64,000 bases of DNA from VHCN01 sp964589935 (GCA_964589935.1 CAZPVD010000006.1:62001-126000); one strand, 5' to 3'; shown: positions 15,459 through 25,517, counted from the first letter of the stretch. Numbers and translations are program-made. The notes: a model not told the origin generated them from the sequence alone.

Positions 15459-18422
15459 ATGAAAAAACTTTTCTGGGCCTTCCCGATCACCGTCAGCGTC
15501 ATTGGCATTCTAGCTGTCCATTCCGCGACATCGTTCGCGCAGCAAAAGGCTCCGCCGTCCGGCCAGAAGGGATTTGGCAAGGGCGCGTTTGACGCCGACG
15601 GCGCGTTCCGCCTGCTCGACACCAACCGCGACGGCAAAGTGGACAAGGCAGAGTTTGCGCGCATCGTCGAGATTTCCCCGCGCATGAGGGACCAGCGCGA
15701 CAAGGTGGACGCCATCTTCGAGGCGCTCGACAAAAACGGCGACGGCGTGCTCACGCTCGATGAGTATCGTGGCATCATCGCGCTTCAGCTCGCGGCGCGG
15801 CGCCAAGCAGAGGAACAAGGGACAAAAACAACTTCAACGAAAGCTTCCGTCACGACCGCAGCCAACGAGCGCCCGTTGACGGCGGACGAAACAAAATTCT
15901 TCGAGCAGAAGATTCGTCCCGTGCTTGCGGACAAATGTTACAAGTGCCATTCCGCCGAGGCGGGCAAGACCAAGGGCGGCCTCGCGCTCGACACGCGCGA
16001 CGGCGCGCGCAAAGGCGGCGACACCGGCCCGGCCATCGTGCCCGGCGACACGCGCAAGAGCGTCCTGCTCGACGCCATTCACTACACGAACAAGGAACTC
16101 CAGATGCCGCCGGAGAAAGAAGGCGGCAAACTCTCCTCCTCGGTCATCGCCGACATTGAGACGTGGGTGAAGATGGGCGCGCCCGATCCGCGCGATGGCG
16201 CCGCAGTCACCGCGAAAAAAGAATGGGATTACGACAAAGCCAAGCAGCACTGGGCCTGGCAGCCGCCGAAGAAAGCCGCGCCGCCCGCGGTGAAGAACGC
16301 ATCGTGGCCGCGCACGGACATTGACCGTTTCATTCTCGCCGCGCTTGAGGTGAAGGACCTCGCGCCCGTCCCCGATGCAGACAAGCTCACGCTTGTTCGC
16401 CGCGTGTATTTCGACCTCATCGGTTTGCCGCCGACGTTCGAGGAAATCACCGCATTCCTCGACGACAAATCGCCCGAGGCGTTCACCAAGGTCGTGGACA
16501 AACTGCTCAACTCGGCGCAGTTCGGCGAACGCTGGGGCCGGCACTGGCTCGACGTGGCGCGTTACGCCGAATCCTCAGGCAAGGACGTGAACGTCGCGTT
16601 TCCGCACGCGTGGCGCTACCGCGATTTCGTGATCGCGAGCTTCAACGCGGACAAACCCTACGACCGATTTGTCCGTGAGCAGATCGCCGGTGATTTGATT
16701 CCGTCAGCGAACGACAGGCAGAAAGCCGAGCAACTCGTCGCCACGGGTTTCCTCGCGCTCGGCACCAAGTCCGTGAACGATCAGAATCCCAAGCAGTTCT
16801 ACCTCGACGTTGCTGACGAGCAGATTGACACGGTTTCGCAGGCGATTCTCGGCACGACCATTGCCTGCGCCCGCTGCCACGATCACAAGTTCGACCCCAT
16901 CACGCAGCACGAGTATTACGCGCTGGCGGGAATCTTCACGAGCACGGACACGCGCTTCGGCACCGCCGAGGGCATTCAAAACCGTCACGCGACCGATCTC
17001 GTTGAATTGCCGAAGAACTCCGGCGAGCCGACGCTCGGCAGGACGATGACGCGCGAAGAGCGGGAAAAAGTGGAGAAACGCCTGACGGACCTGCGCGAAC
17101 AGCAACGGGAGTATTTCACGGACATGGTGCGCCAGAAGGCAGGCAAAGGCGGGAACAACGATGCCGGCAAACAGCTCACCTTCCTGCGTGTCCGCACCGA
17201 ACTCGGGCAGCTCGATGTCCGCCTGAAGCAATACGACGCACAAACCGGCGAGGAAAAGGCGCTCGCAATGGGAGTGCGCGACTTGCCAACAAGCCGGCTC
17301 GACGCTTTTGGTGGCACGATGCGCCGGCTCGGGCAAGGCCGCTTCAACGTTCGTCCCCCGGAGTTCAGCGCCATCGGCGATGCCGCGCTCTACACGCGCG
17401 GCGATGTGGACAAGCCCGCGGAGAAAGTCCCTCGCGCCTTCCCCGTCGCGCTCACGCACTCGACACCGCCGACCATTCCGAAGGGCACGAGCGGCCGGCG
17501 CGAACTCGCCGAGTGGCTCACCGACTCGAACAACCCGCTCACCGCGCGCGTGTATGCGAACCGCGTGTGGGGATGGCTCTTCGGCCAAGGCATCGTCACC
17601 ACGCCCGACAACTTCGGCAACATGGGCAGCCGCCCCAGCAACCAGGCGCTGCTCGACACGCTCGCGGTGAAGCTCGTCGAAAACGGCTGGAGCACAAAGA
17701 AACTCATCCGCGAAATCGTCCTGAGCCGCGCATATCAGCTCTCGACCGCCTACGATGAAGCGGCGCACACCGCCGACCCGGAGAACACGCTTGTGTGGCG
17801 CATGAGTCCGCGCCGGCTCGACGCCGAATGCATCCGCGACGCGATGCTTGCCGTCAGCGGCGAACTTGATCTCAAGCCGCCGCTCGCATCCGTCGTCGCG
17901 CGCGTTGGCGACCAGCCCATCGGCGGGCCGCGCTTCTTCGGCGGCCTCGGCGAATCCCAAATCAACGCGGAGGAACGCTTCCGGTCTGTTTATCTTCCCG
18001 TGATCCGCGACCTCGTGCCGGACACGCTCGCGCTGTTCGATTTCCCCGAGCCGAGCCTAGTCAGCGGCACGCGCGACACCACGAGCGTGCCGTCGCAGGC
18101 GCTCTACATGCTGAACAGCGACTTCGTGCGGCATCAGGCACAGGGCTTTGCCGACCGCGTGCTGCGATGGCGTCCCTCTGCGGCGGCGAAGGACGCCGAC
18201 ACGCAATTCAAAGAACGCGTGGATGTCGCCTACTGGCTCGTGTTCACCCGTCCGCCAAACGGGAACGAATCGAAGGCCGCGGCGGATTTCTTCGGCAAGT
18301 TCAACGCGCTCAACGGTGGCAACAGCCCGAAGGCGCTGGAGCAAACGCGAAGCTCGCCTGCGGCGTGGACGAGCTTCTGCCGCGCGCTGCTCGCGAGCGC
18401 CGAATTCCGCTATCTCAACTAA
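15459..18422 (+). CDS. EF-hand plus DUF1549/DUF1553 (Planctomycete-type cytochrome) secreted protein
   Basis: A 987-residue exported protein (ATG 15459 starts a signal peptide; a GTG seven codons upstream is open). Domains in order: two EF-hand calcium loops, DTNRDGKVDKAEF and DKNGDGVLTLDEY (about residues 48-100); a PSCyt1 cytochrome-c-like segment with the heme-type CYKCH motif (about 155); DUF1549 (about 280-500, with GERWGRHWLDVARYAESSG); and DUF1553 (about 690-960, with NRVWGWLFGQGIV). These proteins occur in large families in Planctomycetes and Verrucomicrobia, nearly always followed by a DUF1501 gene, as here (9-bp gap). Their role is still poorly defined; degradation of complex polysaccharides and periplasmic redox roles have been suggested. 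Confidence 0.93.
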   Translation: MKKLFWAFPITVSVIGILAVHSATSFAQQKAPPSGQKGFGKGAFDADGAFRLLDTNRDGKVDKAEFARIVEISPRMRDQRDKVDAIFEALDKNGDGVLTLDEYRGIIALQLAARRQAEEQGTKTTSTKASVTTAANERPLTADETKFFEQKIRPVLADKCYKCHSAEAGKTKGGLALDTRDGARKGGDTGPAIVPGDTRKSVLLDAIHYTNKELQMPPEKEGGKLSSSVIADIETWVKMGAPDPRDGAAVTAKKEWDYDKAKQHWAWQPPKKAAPPAVKNASWPRTDIDRFILAALEVKDLAPVPDADKLTLVRRVYFDLIGLPPTFEEITAFLDDKSPEAFTKVVDKLLNSAQFGERWGRHWLDVARYAESSGKDVNVAFPHAWRYRDFVIASFNADKPYDRFVREQIAGDLIPSANDRQKAEQLVATGFLALGTKSVNDQNPKQFYLDVADEQIDTVSQAILGTTIACARCHDHKFDPITQHEYYALAGIFTSTDTRFGTAEGIQNRHATDLVELPKNSGEPTLGRTMTREEREKVEKRLTDLREQQREYFTDMVRQKAGKGGNNDAGKQLTFLRVRTELGQLDVRLKQYDAQTGEEKALAMGVRDLPTSRLDAFGGTMRRLGQGRFNVRPPEFSAIGDAALYTRGDVDKPAEKVPRAFPVALTHSTPPTIPKGTSGRRELAEWLTDSNNPLTARVYANRVWGWLFGQGIVTTPDNFGNMGSRPSNQALLDTLAVKLVENGWSTKKLIREIVLSRAYQLSTAYDEAAHTADPENTLVWRMSPRRLDAECIRDAMLAVSGELDLKPPLASVVARVGDQPIGGPRFFGGLGESQINAEERFRSVYLPVIRDLVPDTLALFDFPEPSLVSGTRDTTSVPSQALYMLNSDFVRHQAQGFADRVLRWRPSAAAKDADTQFKERVDVAYWLVFTRPPNGNESKAAADFFGKFNALNGGNSPKALEQTRSSPAAWTSFCRALLASAEFRYLN

Positions 18423-18431
18423 CTCCCCGAC

Positions 18432-19817
18432 ATGAACACCACTTCCTCTCACACCTGCGGCCACGTCACCCCGCTGCTCACGCGGCGCGATGTGCTCAAG
18501 ACGCTCTCGTGCGGCTTCGGCTATCTCGCGTTTGCGGGACTTGCGAATGCGGCGGCAACAAGCCCGCTCGCGCCGAAGCAGCCGCATTTCGCCGCCAAGG
18601 CCAAGCGCGTCATCTTTCTTTGCATGAGGGGCGGGCCGTCGCACGTGGACACGTTTGATTACAAACCCAAGCTCAACGCCGCCGACGGCAAGCCCGGCCT
18701 GCGCCCCGGCAGCACGTGGATGGGTTCCAAGTGGAACTTCGCGCAGCACGGCAAGAGCGGCCTGTGGATTTCCGAACTCTTCCCGAACCTCGCCAAGCTC
18801 TCCGACGATCTCTGCCTCGTGCGCTCGATGCAGACCGATTTGCCCGCGCATCCGCAGGCGTTCCTGCGGCTGCACACCGGCAGCTCGCAATTCGTCCGCC
18901 CGTCCCTCGGCGCGTGGGCACTCTACGGACTCGGCACGGAGAACGAGAACCTTCCCGGCTTCATCACCCTCACGCCACCGGGCGGCTTTGGCGGCGCGCA
19001 GAACTACGGCAGTTCATTCCTGCCCGCAATCTATCAGGGCACGCGCATCGGCGCGGATGGACGCCCCATCGCGCAGGCCGAAGTGAAGAACCTCCGCCCG
19101 CCCGTCACCTCGCAGACGCAGCGCCTCGAACTCGACCTCGTGCAGACGCTCAACCGCGAGGCCCTCGCCCGCGACCCGCACAACGCCGCCGTGGACGGCG
19201 TCATCGAGAGCTACGAACTCGCCTTTCGCATGCAGAGCCAGGTGCCGGGCGTGATGGACTTGAACAAGGAAACCGACGCCACGAAGAAACTCTACGGCAT
19301 CGGCACGAACACCACCGACGACTTCGGCCGCAAATGCCTCCTCGCGCGACGCTTCATCGAGGCGGGCGTGCGCTTCGTCGAGCTGTGCCACGGCAACTGG
19401 GACCAGCACTTCGGCCTCACGCAGGCGCTCGCCGGAAACTGCCGCAGCATTGACCAGCCCATTGCCGGCCTGCTCACCGACCTCAAGCAGCGCGGGCTGC
19501 TCAAGGACACCCTCGTCGTGTGGAGCGGCGAATTCGGCCGCACGCCCTTCGCACAGGGCACGGACGGCCGCGACCACAACAACAAGGGCTTCACCCTCTG
19601 GATGGCCGGCGGCGGCGTGAAGGGCGGCCTGAGTTACGGCAGCACGGACGACTACGGCTTCGAGGCCGTCGAGAACAAGGTCCACATCCACGACTGGCAC
19701 GCGACGATGCTGCACCTACTCGGCTTGAACCACGAGAAACTCACCTTCCGCTACGCGGGCCGCGACTTCCGCCTCACCGACGTGAAGGGCGAGGTCGTGA
19801 AAGACATCGTCGCGTAA
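18432..19817 (+). CDS. DUF1501 family secreted protein
   Basis: A 461-residue protein with a twin-arginine-type leader (LTRRDVLKTLSCGFGYLAF, about residues 16-34), so it is probably exported folded. The body has the alkaline-phosphatase/sulfatase-like outline of DUF1501: FLCMRGGPSHVDTFDYKP near the N-terminus, FVELCHGNWDQH in the middle, WSGEFGRTPFAQGTDGRDH near the C-terminus and a final HDWHATMLHLLGL. Conserved Asp/His residues fit metal binding, but no catalytic Cys/Ser formylglycine motif is present. It lies 9 bp behind the DUF1553 gene, the standard genomic partner, and the two are probably co-expressed and functionally linked. Confidence 0.93.
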   Translation: MNTTSSHTCGHVTPLLTRRDVLKTLSCGFGYLAFAGLANAAATSPLAPKQPHFAAKAKRVIFLCMRGGPSHVDTFDYKPKLNAADGKPGLRPGSTWMGSKWNFAQHGKSGLWISELFPNLAKLSDDLCLVRSMQTDLPAHPQAFLRLHTGSSQFVRPSLGAWALYGLGTENENLPGFITLTPPGGFGGAQNYGSSFLPAIYQGTRIGADGRPIAQAEVKNLRPPVTSQTQRLELDLVQTLNREALARDPHNAAVDGVIESYELAFRMQSQVPGVMDLNKETDATKKLYGIGTNTTDDFGRKCLLARRFIEAGVRFVELCHGNWDQHFGLTQALAGNCRSIDQPIAGLLTDLKQRGLLKDTLVVWSGEFGRTPFAQGTDGRDHNNKGFTLWMAGGGVKGGLSYGSTDDYGFEAVENKVHIHDWHATMLHLLGLNHEKLTFRYAGRDFRLTDVKGEVVKDIVA

Positions 19818-19837
19818 TTCCACTTAGCAGCCTCTGC

Positions 19838-20965
19838 TCAAAGCTTGAATCCCGTCGCTTCCTCGCATCTTGCGATGAGTTCTGCCTTCTTGTGAGCGAT
19901 CAAATAGGCCGCACCGGCGCGGAAATGCTTCACGGCTTCATCGCGTTCGCCCAGATTTGCGAGGGCAATGGCGAGATAAGCATTGATCTGTGAGAGGACT
20001 CCGGTGAATGCAACATTTGCTTCAAACGGCTTCGCCTTGCGAAGCGCATCAACAAGATGCCCCTTTGCCACGTTCCATTCATTCTCTTCCACCGCGATGA
20101 TGCCTTTGCATAACGAGAGGAATGGCACGCCGATTGACGCGATTTCCATCCCTTCGACGCGCTCAAGAACGCGCCGCGCGCCGGCTGGGTCGCGACAATC
20201 GCGAGCGAACACCATTGCATAGTCAATAAGTTCACTCGCACTGCCGGTGCCTTGTTCGACTGATTTGGCGCGCATTTCTACGCACTTCTGATATTGGCCG
20301 ACAGGCAGAAAAAAGGAAGACACGCGATTGTTGTAGATGCCTTTGCCGACGGTTGGATCGTTTTCATACTTGCTCGCGAGCGCAAGCGCCTCGTCAAGCT
20401 TGCCCTCTGAGGCAAGGGCATAGCCCAATCTCATGTCCAAATCAAATTCCGGGATTGGCACCGGCAGAAACTTTTTAATCTGCCGCATTCGCCGCACCCA
20501 CATTCTCAGCTCGTCCCAACGAGCCCAAGCACTCGCTGTCAAAATGAGTTGAAATACGATGCCCGGGACCACGACACAGACCAAGTATATGATGAAAGCG
20601 ATGGAAAGCAGGAAGCCCGTCCAGCTCCAGAAGCCGTAAGGCGCGCCTTTCAACAGCGAATTGTAATCCCAGAAAACAAGCGGCACCCACAGGACTGCAT
20701 TCAGCTTCAAAGCGAACAACACATGTGACCACGGCCCACCAAGCCGGCGGCTTTCCATTTCCAGTTCTGGCGTCCATTCCTTGGGAAGAGGTTTGGCATT
20801 GTTCAACCGATCAATGTCTGCCTGCAACTCGTCCGTCTCGAAGCATATCTCCGTGTAACCGCGCGTCTCCAGTGCGTAACGCGCCGCCGAAGTGTTGTTG
20901 GCTGATATGCGTTCGGTAACACGCTGGCCGACCCGATTTTTTGCAGTGTATAGAAAATTCGTCAT
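19838..20965 (-). CDS. Membrane protein with TPR-like repeats
   Basis: A 375-residue protein from ATG 20965 (the frame stays open upstream only as a shadow of the next gene). The first 50 residues (FLYTAKNRVGQRVTERISAN, then ALETRGYTEICF) resemble the short N-terminal domain of type IV pilus/type II secretion membrane proteins that modify the sequence after a basic core. Two membrane helices follow (about 85-105 and 118-150). The C-terminal half (about 180-375) is helical with degenerate tetratricopeptide-like repeats (LGYALASEGKLDEALALA, LIDYAMVFARDCRDPAGA). It is probably a membrane-anchored protein-interaction module. Composition is less GC-rich than its neighbours. Specific function unknown. 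Confidence 0.75.
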   Translation of the reverse strand: MTNFLYTAKNRVGQRVTERISANNTSAARYALETRGYTEICFETDELQADIDRLNNAKPLPKEWTPELEMESRRLGGPWSHVLFALKLNAVLWVPLVFWDYNSLLKGAPYGFWSWTGFLLSIAFIIYLVCVVVPGIVFQLILTASAWARWDELRMWVRRMRQIKKFLPVPIPEFDLDMRLGYALASEGKLDEALALASKYENDPTVGKGIYNNRVSSFFLPVGQYQKCVEMRAKSVEQGTGSASELIDYAMVFARDCRDPAGARRVLERVEGMEIASIGVPFLSLCKGIIAVEENEWNVAKGHLVDALRKAKPFEANVAFTGVLSQINAYLAIALANLGERDEAVKHFRAGAAYLIAHKKAELIARCEEATGFKL

Positions 20966-20997
20966 GGCTCGCGAAGCTTTTCCGGGACTTTCCTTGT

Positions 20998-21789
20998 TTA
21001 GCGAGCGGACTTGCGCTGCTTGCGGGCGAGGGCTTTCACGCCGTTGACCGCAAAGAGCGCCGCGCCGACGATGCCCGCGTCGTTGCCCATCGTCGCGGGC
21101 ACGACCTTGCACTCGACGCTTTCGAGGTAGGGGAAAAACTTCTCCGGCTCCTCGCTCACGCCGCCACCGATGATGAAGAGGTCGGGCGCGAGCATGTATT
21201 CGAGCGTGGCGAGGTAGCGGTCCACCTTGCGGCCCCACGTCTCCCACGTGAGCTTGTTGCGCTCGCGCGCGACGGTGGAGGCGAACTTCTCCGCGTCCAT
21301 GCCGCCGACTTCGAGATGGCCCAGCTCGGTGTCCGGCAGCAGCGAGCCGTTGTGCAGCACGGCGGAACCGATGCCGGTGCCGAGCGTCACGAGCACGACG
21401 GTGCCGCGCACGCCCTTGCCCGCGCCGAAGCGCGCCTCGGCAAGGCCCGCGGCGTCCGCGTCGTTGCCCACGGCGACGAACGGCACGCCGAGCGCGCGGC
21501 GCATGTTGTCCACGATTTCGTGGCGCACCCACGAGGGGTCGAGGTTCGGCGCGCGCCGCACGACGCCCTGCTTGATGAGGCCGGGAAAACCCACGCCGAC
21601 GGGCCCGTGCCAGCGCAGGCGTTTCTTGAGTTCGCCGATGGCGGCGACGACGGCCTTGGGCGTAGCAGGTTGCGGCGTCCTGATGCGCGCAACGTTCGTG
21701 GTGAGGATGCCTTTGCGCGTGTCCACGACGGCGGCCTTGATGCCCGTGCCGCCGATGTCCACGCCGAGGATGAGGTTCGCTTCAGTCAT
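20998..21789 (-). CDS. ROK-type polyphosphate glucokinase
   Basis: A 263-residue sugar kinase of the ROK/hexokinase fold. The phosphate-binding motif is DIGGTGIKAA (about residues 10-19), with GVGFPGL (about 67), the second nucleotide motif LVTLGTGIGSA (about 140) and the ELGHLEVGG segment (about 160). The cysteine-rich zinc motif CxCGxxGC of most ROK proteins is absent, as in strictly polyphosphate/ATP glucokinases (PpgK), which have the same short length. It would phosphorylate glucose using polyphosphate and/or ATP; donor preference cannot be read from sequence. It is divergent from the CehA/McbA gene and 32 bp upstream of the TPR protein gene. Confidence 0.87.
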   Translation of the reverse strand: MTEANLILGVDIGGTGIKAAVVDTRKGILTTNVARIRTPQPATPKAVVAAIGELKKRLRWHGPVGVGFPGLIKQGVVRRAPNLDPSWVRHEIVDNMRRALGVPFVAVGNDADAAGLAEARFGAGKGVRGTVVLVTLGTGIGSAVLHNGSLLPDTELGHLEVGGMDAEKFASTVARERNKLTWETWGRKVDRYLATLEYMLAPDLFIIGGGVSEEPEKFFPYLESVECKVVPATMGNDAGIVGAALFAVNGVKALARKQRKSAR

Positions 21790-21974
21790 GGGAAAGTTCT
21801 CTCTCGCGGTTGAGGCCGTTCACGTGTGGCCGCAGCGTAACCAAAATGAACGGTGGAAGAAAAGCGGCAAACGCCGTTCGCCGTGCGCTCGTCGCGGGGT
21901 GAAATTTCTCCTGTTCACAAGGAAGCCTCCTGCTATGCTCCGCACAACCACGAACCCTTGAATGTGAGGCCATC

Positions 21975-24341
21975 ATGCTGTCCCGGTTAAACTCCGCCCT
22001 TCTCGTCACCGCCGCCGCGTTGCTCGCGCTCCCCGTCCGCGCCGCGCCGCTGCCCGTCGTCACCGAGGTCGAATGGCAGCCGTTCGCCGCGCAGGTGCGG
22101 CGCATCATCGAGGCGACCGATTATCTCGGCTCGCCGTTCAGCGATGCCGACAAGGCCGCGCTCGACGCCGCGCTCAAGTCCGCCGACACCGCCGCGGCGA
22201 CGGAGAAGATTCAGACCATCCTCGACCGGCACGCGCTGTTCGGCGTGAACATCAACCCGGAGATGCGCGTGAAGGTCGCGCAGGGCGCGGCCAAGCCGGA
22301 ACTCGTCGAGAACGGCTGGCGGCAGTTCCTCGTGAAGGTTCACAACGAGTCCGGCACCACCGCCGCGCTGCGCGCCGTGAGCGCGAACGCGCAGCGGCTC
22401 TTCAACTCGCCGAAGGAAGATGTCGCGAACCGCTGGCTCGACTTGCAAATGTTCGACGCGCAGCCGCTCAAGCCCACGCTCAGCGGCCTCAAGGTCGAGT
22501 ATCGCATCATCCAGCTTTACAGCCGCGATGCCGGCCAGCGCGAGGCGAAGATGTCCTTCAACGTCGGCCAGGGCACGCAGGACATCGGCTTTCGCAACGA
22601 GGCGGATGTGTTGTTCGACTGCCAGTCCGCGCGAGAGATTACTTTCAATGTGAAGGATGAAAATGGAAGGCCCACCACGGCGAGCTTCGTCATCCGCGAC
22701 GCGCAGGGCCGCACGTATCCGTCGCAGGCGAAGCGCCTCGCGCCGGACTTTGCGTTTCATCCGCAGGTCTATCGCGCGGACGGCGAGATGGTGAAGCTGC
22801 CCGACGGCGCTTACACGATCGAGTTCCAGCGCGGGCCGGAGTCGGTGCCGGCGAAACGCAACATGGTCGTCACTCCGACGCTGAAGGCGGCGAGCTTCAA
22901 GGTCGAGCGCTGGGTTGATCCGACGAAGCTTGGATGGTGGAGCGGCGATCATCACATCCACGCCGCCGGCTGCGCGCACTACACGAACCCGAGCGAGGGC
23001 GTCCACGCGCCGGACATGGCGCGGCACTGTCTCGGCGAGGACTTGAAGGTCGGCTGCAACCTCACGTGGGGGCCGTGCTTCGATTATCAGAAGCAGTTTT
23101 TCACCGGCAAGGACGACAAGGTTTCCGCGTTCCCGTATCTGCTGCACTACGACGTTGAGGTCAGCGGCTTCGGCTCGCACCAGAGCGGGCATTTGTGCCT
23201 GCTTCGCTTGAAGGAGGAAATTTATCCCGGCGGCGACTCGAAAAACCACTGGCCCACGCTCGGCCTCAACACGCTGCGTTGGGCGAAGAAGCAGGGCGCG
23301 CTCGTCGGCCCCGCGCACAGTGGCTGGGGCTTGCAGCCGGTCGCGCAGGGCAACCGCGACGCCGTGTCCAGCAAGACTTCCGGCGATGTGAAGGCCGCCA
23401 CCGACGCGCTCCCCAACTATGTCATCCCGCCCTTCAACGGCATCGGCGCGAACGAATACATCGTGGATGTGACGCACAAGGTGCCCGGCCCGACGGGCGA
23501 GCTGGTGCCAGCGGTGGACTTCATGTCCACTGTGGACACGCCGCATTTGTGGGAGTTGAACATCTGGTATCACACGCTCAACGTCGGCTTCCGCACGCGC
23601 GTCAGCGGCGAGACGGACTTCCCGTGCATCTACGGCGAGCGCGTCGGCCTCGGCCGCAGCTACGTGAAATTGCCGGCGAAGTGGACCTACGAGGACTGGT
23701 GCGAAGGCATCCGCGCCGGGCGCAACTACGTGAGCGATGGCAGGAGCCACCTGATGGACGTCAAAGTGACGCCTCTGAAGCGCGTTAGCGAAGGCCAGTT
23801 CACACCTGCCGGTGCGGAGGTGCTAATGGGAGAAAAAGGCAGCGAAGTTCAACTTAAGGAGCCAGGTCTCGTGCGCTTGACTGCCAGAGTCGCCGCCCGT
23901 CTCAACGAGGAACCCAATCCGGCCATCAAGAACAGTCCTCAAAGCGCCAAGCCCTACTGGGACATCGAGCGCGCCCGCATCGGCAACACCCGCACCGTGC
24001 CGCTTGAACTCATCGTCAACGGCTACCCGACCACGACCTTGAACTTCCTCGCCGACGGCGTCACGCGCGAGGTGACGTTCGACGCGAAGATTGACCGCAG
24101 CAGTTGGGTCGCGCTGCGCATTTTGCCCAGCTCGCACACGAATCCCATCTGGGTCATGGTCGGCGACAAGCCCGTGCGCACCTCCAAGCGCAGCGCCGAG
24201 TGGTGCTTGAAATCCGTGGACCAATGCTGGTCGCAAAAAGAGCGCACCTACCGCGCCGACGAAAAGGAGCAGGCCGCGAAAGATTACGATCACGCGCGCC
24301 AAGTCTATCGGCAGTTGGTATCGGAGTGCCTCGTAGACTAA
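21975..24341 (+). CDS. Secreted CehA/McbA-family metallohydrolase-like protein
   Basis: A 788-residue exported protein with a signal peptide (about residues 1-23, ending PVRAAP). The N-terminal 300 residues are uncharacterised and beta-rich in part. A PHP/amidohydrolase-like domain begins at WWSGDHHIHAAGCAHY (about residue 320), giving the metal-binding H-x-H set. Further possible ligands lie in GPAHSGWG and VDFMSTVDTPHLWE, and the C-terminal part includes GIRAGRNYVSDGRS typical of CehA/McbA proteins. CehA and McbA hydrolyse the carbamate ester of carbaryl, but most relatives have unknown natural substrates. The M48 peptidase gene starts 18 bp downstream on the same strand. Confidence 0.85.
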   Translation: MLSRLNSALLVTAAALLALPVRAAPLPVVTEVEWQPFAAQVRRIIEATDYLGSPFSDADKAALDAALKSADTAAATEKIQTILDRHALFGVNINPEMRVKVAQGAAKPELVENGWRQFLVKVHNESGTTAALRAVSANAQRLFNSPKEDVANRWLDLQMFDAQPLKPTLSGLKVEYRIIQLYSRDAGQREAKMSFNVGQGTQDIGFRNEADVLFDCQSAREITFNVKDENGRPTTASFVIRDAQGRTYPSQAKRLAPDFAFHPQVYRADGEMVKLPDGAYTIEFQRGPESVPAKRNMVVTPTLKAASFKVERWVDPTKLGWWSGDHHIHAAGCAHYTNPSEGVHAPDMARHCLGEDLKVGCNLTWGPCFDYQKQFFTGKDDKVSAFPYLLHYDVEVSGFGSHQSGHLCLLRLKEEIYPGGDSKNHWPTLGLNTLRWAKKQGALVGPAHSGWGLQPVAQGNRDAVSSKTSGDVKAATDALPNYVIPPFNGIGANEYIVDVTHKVPGPTGELVPAVDFMSTVDTPHLWELNIWYHTLNVGFRTRVSGETDFPCIYGERVGLGRSYVKLPAKWTYEDWCEGIRAGRNYVSDGRSHLMDVKVTPLKRVSEGQFTPAGAEVLMGEKGSEVQLKEPGLVRLTARVAARLNEEPNPAIKNSPQSAKPYWDIERARIGNTRTVPLELIVNGYPTTTLNFLADGVTREVTFDAKIDRSSWVALRILPSSHTNPIWVMVGDKPVRTSKRSAEWCLKSVDQCWSQKERTYRADEKEQAAKDYDHARQVYRQLVSECLVD

Positions 24342-24359
24342 CTCAATTGACGTGGGGAC

Positions 24360-25508
24360 ATGAGCCAAGAGGACCTTGCCTATCTCGCCAGCGCCTCGCA
24401 TCCGTCGCTCGGGGACGGAAGCGTGCCGGGAAAACTGTTCAACGGCGAACACGCGCTGCGCTTCGAGTGCGAACAGGGAACCGTCGAACTTCCTTACACC
24501 GATTTGGAAATCGGCTTCGGCACACGCAAGGACCCGCGTGTCACCTTCACGCATCCCGAACACGAAAACTGCGAGCTGGTCGCCGCGAACGAGGACATCC
24601 TTGGCGCTCCGCCGTTCCGCTCGCGCAACAACCTGCGCCTGCGAATTCGGGAAATGGAAGAGCAGCGTGAGGGAGTGAAGCGCATCGTGCTCACGTTCGC
24701 ATTCTTCGTTGTGTTCATCGGCGGTTCCGCGCTGGCCGGCGCCGGCGTCGAGTGGGCCTTGCCGCATCTCATCGAGCACGTGCCGGTGAGCTTCGAGAAA
24801 AAACTCGGTGATGAAGTCGCCGGCAAGGTGCGCAGCAGGGCGAAGGTGTGGAACGACACGAACGTCACCGCCCAGCTCAACGCCATCGTTCAGCGCCTCG
24901 CGAAGACGCAGCCTAAGAACGAATGCGAGTTCCGCGTCGCGGTGCTGGAGTCGCGCGAGCCAAATGCCTTCGCGCTTCCGGGCGGGAGCATCTTCGTGAA
25001 CAAGGGCCTGCTCCTGTTGATGACTAACTCTGTCGAGGTCGCGGGCGTTCTCTCGCATGAGATCGGGCACGTCGTCAAACGTCACGGCTGCCGGACGCTC
25101 ATCACTTCCGTCGGGCCGAGTTATGCGATCCAGTTCGTGCTGGGCGATAACCACGGCATGTTGAGCGTGCTCGCGGAAGGTTCGCACCTGCTCGTGGAGC
25201 AGTCCTTCTCGCGCGACTTCGAGCGCGAGGCCGACGAAACCGGTTTCGACATGATGCTCGCCGCGAACCTCGACCCGCGCGGCCTCGAACAGGGCCTTCG
25301 CCGCCTGCGCGACTACGAACAAAAGACGTTTGGCGGGCACGAAGGCAGCCGTGCGCTCAGCAGCCATCCTCCGACGCCGGAGCGCATTGATCGCCTTGCC
25401 GAAAAATGGAAATCCGCAAAGAAGCAGACCGGCTTCGGCACGCTGGAGCCGATCCGCCTGCCCGACGAGGGCGGACAGCGGCCCGACGTGAGTGAACTTT
25501 TCAAATGA
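24360..25508 (+). CDS. M48 family metallopeptidase, membrane-anchored
   Basis: A 382-residue zinc peptidase. An N-terminal domain of about 100 residues (NGEHALRFECEQGTVELPY) precedes one membrane helix (about 102-125, LTFAFFVVFIGGSALAGAGV). The catalytic domain holds LPGGSIFVNKGLL, the zinc-binding HEIGH (about residue 230) and the third-ligand glutamate in FEREADETGFDMM, followed by LSSHPPTPERIDRL typical of M48 enzymes. Members (HtpX, Oma1, BepA types) degrade misfolded or damaged membrane and periplasmic proteins. The catalytic site probably faces the periplasm. It is 9 bp upstream of the FHA gene, suggesting co-transcription. Confidence 0.9.
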   Translation: MSQEDLAYLASASHPSLGDGSVPGKLFNGEHALRFECEQGTVELPYTDLEIGFGTRKDPRVTFTHPEHENCELVAANEDILGAPPFRSRNNLRLRIREMEEQREGVKRIVLTFAFFVVFIGGSALAGAGVEWALPHLIEHVPVSFEKKLGDEVAGKVRSRAKVWNDTNVTAQLNAIVQRLAKTQPKNECEFRVAVLESREPNAFALPGGSIFVNKGLLLLMTNSVEVAGVLSHEIGHVVKRHGCRTLITSVGPSYAIQFVLGDNHGMLSVLAEGSHLLVEQSFSRDFEREADETGFDMMLAANLDPRGLEQGLRRLRDYEQKTFGGHEGSRALSSHPPTPERIDRLAEKWKSAKKQTGFGTLEPIRLPDEGGQRPDVSELFK

Positions 25509-25517
25509 CCTGACTGC

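Noticed and set aside
21987..23750. 587-residue minus-strand open frame
   Set aside because: It is antisense to the CehA/McbA-like gene, which has a signal peptide and metal motifs in its own frame.
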